Shown: piece by piece, positions 6,258 to 10,485 of the stretch
How the letters are laid out: each line of letters begins with the position of its first letter
Numbering within the stretch: the first letter of the stretch is position 1
Origin: Anaerolineae bacterium
GTDB taxonomy: Bacteria > Chloroflexota > Anaerolineae > B4-G1 > SLSP01
NCBI GenBank assembly: GCA_016934645.1
Contig: JAFGSL010000463.1
Span: 1-10,485 of the forward strand
Direction of reading: 5' to 3'
DNA length: 10,485 bases
Made by a program: the position numbers and the translations under genes
Notes under the pieces: generated by a model
The model's database searches: none
Seen by the model: the letters and a program-made list of their open reading frames with translations, nothing else
Told to the model about the DNA's origin: nothing

Positions 6258-8276
6258 ATGTCTCTCGCGTTTTGCAGTGATCGACCGATTACAACGGCGG
6301 CACAGGATGCCTTCGGCTTCCGTACCTACGCCGAGACGCTCTGCCGTCTGGCACTGACAGGGGATTCGCCACTCACCATTGGCGTTTTCGGCCCTGCCGG
6401 GTGCGGCAAAACCAGCCTGCTACACCTTATTGTCACAGTGTTGGAAAAGCACGGCTATACCGAGAACCGCCCCATCCTTATTCTCTGGTTCGACGCTACA
6501 CAACATGCTCGAACAGCTTCCATCCTACCGCAGGCCCTGCTACTTCAAGCACTCGCCACGTTCAAACCCCTCGACCTAGCTCCCGAAGACGCACACCAGC
6601 TTACTGACTGGGAGAGGCACCTGACTACCGCCACTGATCTTGGTGCGCTAGCGGACACCTTCCCCGCCACGTTCGCGCGCTGGATAATCGATTATGTTAC
6701 CGCACGCGAGGGACGGCTTGTCATCTTCATTGACGGCCTTGATCACTGTCCGATAGAAGATGCCGTAAATGTAATCGAAACCGCGCAGCACTTCCTCTGC
6801 ACACGAGGCAGTCTGTGCTTCCTAGCAGCCGATCACGACCGCCTCAATGCCAGTCTCAACGCGCGTTACGGCGGATCTGCCACTCAAACAGGCGCAATCC
6901 CAACCATCCGCACCCCGCACATGGACCGGCTGGTGCAGGTAACCTTCACTTTGCCGCCACTCTCGGCCACCCACACTGAGGCTTTCCTGGCACATCTCGC
7001 CCCTGACTTACCGCCCGAAGCACGCCACATCCTCGCAGTGGGACTGCTGCCTATCCCCAGGCACCTCAAACAAGGGCTCAATGTTCTACGACTACGGCAA
7101 GCACTCACACAGCCCAGATCGGGTGAGGTGGTGTCACTCAACCCTATTCTGCTGGCAAAGATCGTTGTCCTTCAGAAACGCTACCCGGAGCTGAGCACCG
7201 TTCTGGTGGAACATCCGTGCCTGCTCCAGGAGCTGGAATTGCACATTTACAACTCTCAATCTGCGTCAAACGGTGCATCGCTCTCAGGCGCAAAATCACT
7301 GCCCCTTCCCCTCGCCCGCTACGCCTCCGATCCGGTCCTAGCCCGTGTACTTGGCACTGCGGAATCTGTCACGACCTCGTTTGCCCACCTTGCACCACAC
7401 GAACTCCGCGCCTGCCTCGGTCTTGGGGGCGGCGTTCGCGATCCCGACCGGCAGGTGTGGGATGACCTTCTGAGCGGCAATATCGCGCATCTCCACGCCG
7501 CCGTCGAAATCGCCCGGCAGGGCCAACCTGCCTACAGCCATGCTCTCGTCAGGTTCATGCACCGCGAGCAACCGGCCTCCATCGCACAGCGCCTTTCGGC
7601 AGGACTGGCGCTTGGCCGTCTGGGCGATCCCCGCGACTTTACCGAGACGGTCATAATCCCAGCAGGAGAGTTCCCCTATGGAGCAGAAAAGCGACCTTGT
7701 GTCTTGCCGGCCTACCGCATCGGGCGGTACCTCGTCACCCAGGCACAGTATGCCGAATTTCTGAAAGCCCACCCCGAAATCCCCGTCCCTTACGTTGACG
7801 AGGACTGGGCGCGCGTCTACAATTGGGATCCTGAGAAACGTACCTATCCAGTAGGGCGCAGTAACCAGCCAGTCGTACTCATTACCTGGGACGAAGCCGC
7901 TGCCTACTGCACCTGGGCGGGCGGGCGGCTGCCTACCCAGGAAGAATGGGAACGCGCCGCACGTGGCACCGACGTGCGCAGCTATCCCTGGGGCGAAAGC
8001 TTCACCCTGGTCCGTGCGAACACCCGCGAGAGTGGTCTGGGCGGCCCAACCCCTGTAGGCGTCTTCATTGAAGGTGAAAGTTCCGCCGGAGTATTGGATA
8101 TGGCTGGCAACGTCTGGGAATGGACCGCCAGCGACCACAATGAAAATACAAAAATCCTGCGCGGCGGCGCATGGAACTTCCCCGCCGAATCCGCCCGCAC
8201 CTACGTCTCCGAACGTAGCCGTCCCCACAACCGCTCGCACGCCATTGGCTTCCGTGTGGTGTTTCCATCAACTTGA
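6258..8276 (+). CDS. KAP-like P-loop NTPase fused to a C-terminal FGE/sulfatase-modifying-factor fold without catalytic cysteines
   Basis: A 672-residue protein. Residues 8-285 look like a KAP-family NTPase: an N-terminal DRPI...AFGFRTYAETL pattern, Walker A GPAGCGKTS (45-53), Walker B LVIFIDGLD (154-162, usual DDLD changed to DGLD), and PRHLKQGLN (267-275) resembling the PR-lKr-N motif at the end of KAP domains. The membrane helices that many KAP proteins insert are absent, so it is probably cytosolic. A helical middle part (about 355-460) ends in ALGRLGDPR, a usual lead-in to FGE domains. Residues 463-670 form the FGE fold: RLPTQEEWERAARG (557-570), GNVWEW (617-622), RGGAWN (635-640), IGFRVV (663-668). 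The two active cysteines of true FGE correspond to Phe641 and Ala646, so sulfatase activation is unlikely; a binding or sensing role of the C-type-lectin-like fold is inferred. Perfect AAGGAGG seven bases before ATG. Confidence 0.85.
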   Translation: MSLAFCSDRPITTAAQDAFGFRTYAETLCRLALTGDSPLTIGVFGPAGCGKTSLLHLIVTVLEKHGYTENRPILILWFDATQHARTASILPQALLLQALATFKPLDLAPEDAHQLTDWERHLTTATDLGALADTFPATFARWIIDYVTAREGRLVIFIDGLDHCPIEDAVNVIETAQHFLCTRGSLCFLAADHDRLNASLNARYGGSATQTGAIPTIRTPHMDRLVQVTFTLPPLSATHTEAFLAHLAPDLPPEARHILAVGLLPIPRHLKQGLNVLRLRQALTQPRSGEVVSLNPILLAKIVVLQKRYPELSTVLVEHPCLLQELELHIYNSQSASNGASLSGAKSLPLPLARYASDPVLARVLGTAESVTTSFAHLAPHELRACLGLGGGVRDPDRQVWDDLLSGNIAHLHAAVEIARQGQPAYSHALVRFMHREQPASIAQRLSAGLALGRLGDPRDFTETVIIPAGEFPYGAEKRPCVLPAYRIGRYLVTQAQYAEFLKAHPEIPVPYVDEDWARVYNWDPEKRTYPVGRSNQPVVLITWDEAAAYCTWAGGRLPTQEEWERAARGTDVRSYPWGESFTLVRANTRESGLGGPTPVGVFIEGESSAGVLDMAGNVWEWTASDHNENTKILRGGAWNFPAESARTYVSERSRPHNRSHAIGFRVVFPST

Positions 8277-8301
8277 CCTAATCTCAGTTCTTTTTTATAA
8301 T
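8273..8301 (+). promoter_or_regulatory. Near-consensus promoter overlapping the NTPase stop codon
   Basis: TTGACC (8273-8278, five of six) overlaps the TGA stop at 8274-8276. A 17-base spacer ending in six Ts (the last is also the first base of the -10) leads to a perfect TATAAT (8296-8301). Transcription would start near 8308, giving a leader of about 32 bases for the regulator gene. The downstream gene can therefore be expressed independently of the NTPase-FGE gene. Confidence 0.7.
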
Positions 8302-8327
8302 AAGTTAAGTATAGAATGGTCAGGTTC

Positions 8328-8333
8328 AAGGAG
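8328..8333 (+). promoter_or_regulatory. Ribosome binding site selecting a GTG start
   Basis: AAGGAG stands six bases before GTG at 8340. The GTG yields a receiver domain of the usual length (MEGRVLLIEDH), and no in-frame ATG nearby would keep it whole. Confidence 0.8.
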
Positions 8334-8339
8334 TGAAAC

Positions 8340-9197
8340 GTGGAAGGGCGAGTTCTACTTATTGAAGACCACAATGGCAACCGCGAGTTGTTGTCCCAAC
8401 AATTCATTGAGGAAGGACTGGAAGTAGCCGAAGCCACCAGCGGCGCAGACGGTCTTAAAACTGCTGCCCGCTTCATGCCCCAGGTTATCCTCATTAGCAC
8501 CAGCCTGCCCGATATGAGCGGCCTGGAAGTAGCCCGCCGTCTGCGTGAGATCAACCGCACCAAACACACCTTTCTCATGCTGTTTGGCGATAAGGAGAAT
8601 CGGCAAGAGCGCATCGCCAGCCTGGAAGGCGGCGCCAACGACTTCATCGACAGTCCACTCGATCCAGAACTCGTTGCCCTGCGCGTGCGTAACGCTATCA
8701 ACCGCAAAAACCTGGAAAACATTACCGACCCCACCACCGGCTTGCCCGCTGGGCGGCAGGTTCACGACGAACTGCTCAGCCTTCTGCGCATACCGGAGGG
8801 CAACTGGGCACTGATGCACTTCCACATCCTCAAGCTTGATCCCTTCCGCGAAACTTATGGTTTTGTGGCTGGCGAAAAGCTTCTCCATAGCACGGCCCGT
8901 ATTCTTGCTGAAGCCCTGGTTCACGATGAGATTGAGAACGACTTTATCGGTTATGGTGGTCACGACGATTTCATCATCATCACCCACCAGGAACGTTCCG
9001 CCGCGCTCGAAGCTGAAGTTCAGGCCGCGTTTGCGCAATCCCTCACCGATCACTATGGCGAAGAGGCGTACGCTCAAGGTTACATTGAAATCGATGGGCG
9101 CGAGCACCCCCTCGCCACCCTGCGCGTCCGCTGCGTCACCCCTGCCGATGGCCCCTTCTACGACATCCGCTCCCTCAGCGAGGCTATCGCCGGCTGA
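8340..9197 (+). CDS. Response-regulator-like protein with degenerate receiver and degenerate GGDEF domains
   Basis: A 285-residue cytosolic protein with GTG start. The receiver fold (3-120) is clear: LLIEDH with the acidic pair Glu9-Asp10, LPDMSGLEVARRL (56-68) and LEGGANDFIDSPLDPEL (95-111). The phospho-accepting Asp is replaced by Ser53 (ILISTSLPD), the switch Thr/Ser by Phe82 and the conserved Lys of KP by Ser105, so it is very unlikely to be phosphorylated in the normal way. Residues about 127-225 resemble a GGDEF domain: DPTTGLP (130-136), LDPFRETYGFVAGEKLL (166-182) and GHDDF (207-211) in place of GGDEF. The first metal-binding Asp is Lys165, so diguanylate cyclase activity is unlikely. 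Residues 225-285 finish the fold without a known output domain. It has its own promoter and lies 34 bases before comEC. Probably a protein- or nucleotide-binding signalling scaffold. Confidence 0.85.
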   Translation: MEGRVLLIEDHNGNRELLSQQFIEEGLEVAEATSGADGLKTAARFMPQVILISTSLPDMSGLEVARRLREINRTKHTFLMLFGDKENRQERIASLEGGANDFIDSPLDPELVALRVRNAINRKNLENITDPTTGLPAGRQVHDELLSLLRIPEGNWALMHFHILKLDPFRETYGFVAGEKLLHSTARILAEALVHDEIENDFIGYGGHDDFIIITHQERSAALEAEVQAAFAQSLTDHYGEEAYAQGYIEIDGREHPLATLRVRCVTPADGPFYDIRSLSEAIAG

Positions 9198-9214
9198 CGC
9201 TGCGGCTGACGCCG
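9191..9214 (+). repeat. 12-base tandem duplication over the stop codon
   Basis: CGGCTGACGCTG (9191-9202) is followed directly by CGGCTGACGCCG (9203-9214), identical at 11 of 12 bases. As 12 is a multiple of three, the copy puts a second in-frame TGA 12 bases after the first. Confidence 0.7.
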
Positions 9215-9231
9215 CATGCCATCCATTGGAA

Positions 9232-10485
9232 ATGACCCCACTTGTGATCTTCGTTCTGGCCTGGGCCGGAGGCGTACTCCTGGCCCAGGCCGCACTTTTT
9301 CCCGCAGCATGGCTGCTCCTGGGGCTCCCTGTTGCTTTTCTTCTCCGAACTGGATGGGGACACCGCCGTGCCGCCCGTCGCATCGCCTTCACTTTGATTG
9401 GCTTGCTCGTCGGTGCAGGACGCCTCGTCATTGCCCAGCCCCGCATTGATACAGATCACATCGCCTTCTACAACGATGTCGGGGGTGTCACCCTGCAAGG
9501 CATTGTCAACCGCGAACCCGACCGCCGCCCCAACCTCACCAACCTGCACCTTGACGTCCAGGCGCTCATCCTCGCTGACGATGCGATGATTCCCCTGCAT
9601 GGGCACGTCCTTGTCAAGGCCCCAGCCTATACAACTATCGAATACGGCGATCTCATCCGCGCTACCGGCCTGCTGGAGACACCGCCAGTCTACGAGGATT
9701 TCTCCTACCGCGATTATCTGGCCCGTCAGGGTATCCACTCGCTGTTGCAGCAGGTCGATATCACCGTGATAGATTCACATCACGGGTTTTTTCTGTGGGA
9801 ATGGCTCTATCGCTTCAAGGCTCACGCGCTCAAGACGCTGCTGATAATATGGCCTGAACCGGAAGCCTCGCTGCTCGCCGGCATCCTCTTCGGTGTCGAA
9901 AGCGGCATTTCCAGTGACCTGGACGAAGCCTTCGTCGCCACCGGCACCAGTCACATCGTTGCCATTTCCGGCTTCAACCTTACAATTATCGCCAGTGTCT
10001 TTATCCAGATGGCCAACCGGCTACTCAAAGGCCGTGGAAAAACAATCCTGCCGCTCGTGGGTCTGTGGCTGTACACTATCCTGGTAGGTGCGTCAGCAGC
10101 GGTGCTACGCGCGGCGGTGATGGCAACCGTGATGATCCTGGCACGGCACGAAGGACGCGCAACCCACGGACCAACATCCCTAGCCGCGGCAGTTTTCTTT
10201 ATGGGGATGTTGAACCCATATATATTATGGGACGTGGGTTTTCAACTTAGTCTGGCAGCAACCCTGGGACTAATCCTCTACACCGAGCCGGTCACAAGAG
10301 GATTTCAGCGCCTCTTCGAGCACCTTACCGACAAAGAACGCGCGCAAAAGATCGTCGGTTTGTTGAGCGATGCTCTCATCGTCACCATTGCCGCGCAGAT
10401 CACCACCACGGGCGTCATCGTCGGCGTATTCCACCGCCTCTCGTTGGTAACGCTGCTCACGAACCTGTTAGTTTTACCAGCACAG
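9232..10485 (+). CDS. comEC: ComEC/Rec2 family DNA-uptake channel protein, 3' end cut by the window
   Basis: Inner-membrane protein that carries single-stranded DNA into the cytoplasm during natural transformation. 418 residues are visible and the frame stays open to the right edge; family members are usually 700-850 residues, so the rest of the channel and any C-terminal metallo-beta-lactamase domain lie outside. Membrane segments near 4-20, 24-38 and 51-66 precede a soluble DUF4131-like OB domain (about 75-180) ending in YEDFSYRDYLARQGI (154-168). The Competence domain follows: GILFGVESG (217-225), ATGTSHIVAISGFNLTI (236-252), SAAVLRAAVMA (288-298), LWDVGFQLSLAATLGLIL (332-349). The His common in SGLH is Asn249. 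The ATG is the first good start but has no proper Shine-Dalgarno (GGA only one or two bases away); an in-frame TTG at 9226 is an alternative. It may be read through from the upstream regulator. Confidence 0.93.
   Translation, partial: MTPLVIFVLAWAGGVLLAQAALFPAAWLLLGLPVAFLLRTGWGHRRAARRIAFTLIGLLVGAGRLVIAQPRIDTDHIAFYNDVGGVTLQGIVNREPDRRPNLTNLHLDVQALILADDAMIPLHGHVLVKAPAYTTIEYGDLIRATGLLETPPVYEDFSYRDYLARQGIHSLLQQVDITVIDSHHGFFLWEWLYRFKAHALKTLLIIWPEPEASLLAGILFGVESGISSDLDEAFVATGTSHIVAISGFNLTIIASVFIQMANRLLKGRGKTILPLVGLWLYTILVGASAAVLRAAVMATVMILARHEGRATHGPTSLAAAVFFMGMLNPYILWDVGFQLSLAATLGLILYTEPVTRGFQRLFEHLTDKERAQKIVGLLSDALIVTIAAQITTTGVIVGVFHRLSLVTLLTNLLVLPAQ
9258..9300 (+). terminator. Intrinsic-terminator-like hairpin inside the 5' end of comEC
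   Basis: Bases 9258-9267 pair perfectly with 9282-9291 (10 bp, nine of them G-C). After a single bulged T (9281), GGAG (9268-9271) pairs with CTCC (9277-9280) around a five-base loop. Five Ts (9296-9300) begin four bases after the stem. This has the form of a strong rho-independent terminator, but lies at about codons 9-23 of comEC. It could end most transcripts of the upstream regulator gene and act as a roadblock or attenuator for comEC. It may also be partly forced by the codons of a hydrophobic helix. Confidence 0.6.

Noticed and set aside
7338..8240. Long open frame of 300 codons on the minus strand
   Set aside because: It runs opposite the NTPase-FGE gene, whose domains are clear, and its translation shows no recognisable motif; it is a shadow of GC-rich codon use.
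8161..8276. C-terminal RGG-W...IGFR end of the FGE fold as a variable region of a diversity-generating retroelement
   Set aside because: The domain position fits, but the region is not rich in AAY codons, no near-copy template repeat is visible downstream, and no reverse transcriptase is encoded in the window.
6258..8276. Sulfatase-activating formylglycine-generating enzyme
   Set aside because: Both catalytic cysteine positions are replaced (Phe641 and Ala646), and no sulfatase gene is nearby.
8355..9446. Open frame of 363 codons on the minus strand
   Set aside because: It covers the regulator gene and the start of comEC in antisense, both of which have clear family motifs; no ribosome site or motif supports it.

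Overview
The window looks like an ordinary chromosomal stretch of a GC-rich, free-living bacterium, most likely a member of the Chloroflexota (Anaerolineae/Chloroflexia side). This rests on family resemblance seen by eye: the style of FtsZ, an ABC-2 permease fused to a SpoIIM-like domain, a stand-alone cyclic-nucleotide-binding protein, a P-loop NTPase carrying a sulfatase-modifying-factor fold, and a ComEC with SGFN in place of SGLH. No rRNA, tRNA, CRISPR array, insertion sequence or phage gene was seen.

Layout. (1) 1-1186: the 3' part of ftsZ (cell division GTPase, its N-terminus cut by the window edge), closed by a strong hairpin terminator. (2) 1193-3689: a two-gene ABC export operon. An extended -10 promoter sits inside an inverted repeat, followed by an ATPase and a permease translationally coupled by an ATGA overlap. 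The permease is a fusion of an ABC-2 membrane domain with a SpoIIM (DUF95)-like domain. A hairpin closes the operon. (3) 3796-5892, minus strand: an ornithine aminotransferase (rocD), then, with its own promoter, a lone cyclic-nucleotide-binding-domain protein coupled by another ATGA overlap to a 69-residue protein of unknown function. (4) 5893-6257: a 365-base divergent regulatory region with a long inverted repeat and a near-consensus promoter pointing right. (5) 6258-9197: a 672-residue KAP-like NTPase joined to a C-terminal formylglycine-generating-enzyme (FGE) fold that lacks the catalytic cysteines. It is followed by a regulator whose receiver and GGDEF domains have both lost their key residues; this second gene has its own near-consensus promoter, whose -35 overlaps the NTPase stop codon. 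(6) 9232-10485: the 5' part of comEC (DNA-uptake channel), cut by the window edge. It has a textbook intrinsic-terminator structure inside its first 23 codons.

The housekeeping genes (ftsZ, rocD, comEC) are unremarkable in function. The parts most worth attention are the NTPase-FGE protein with its 'double-dead' regulator neighbour, the permease-SpoIIM fusion, the cNBD/small-protein pair, and the terminator inside comEC. All functional statements come from motifs read by eye; no database search was possible.
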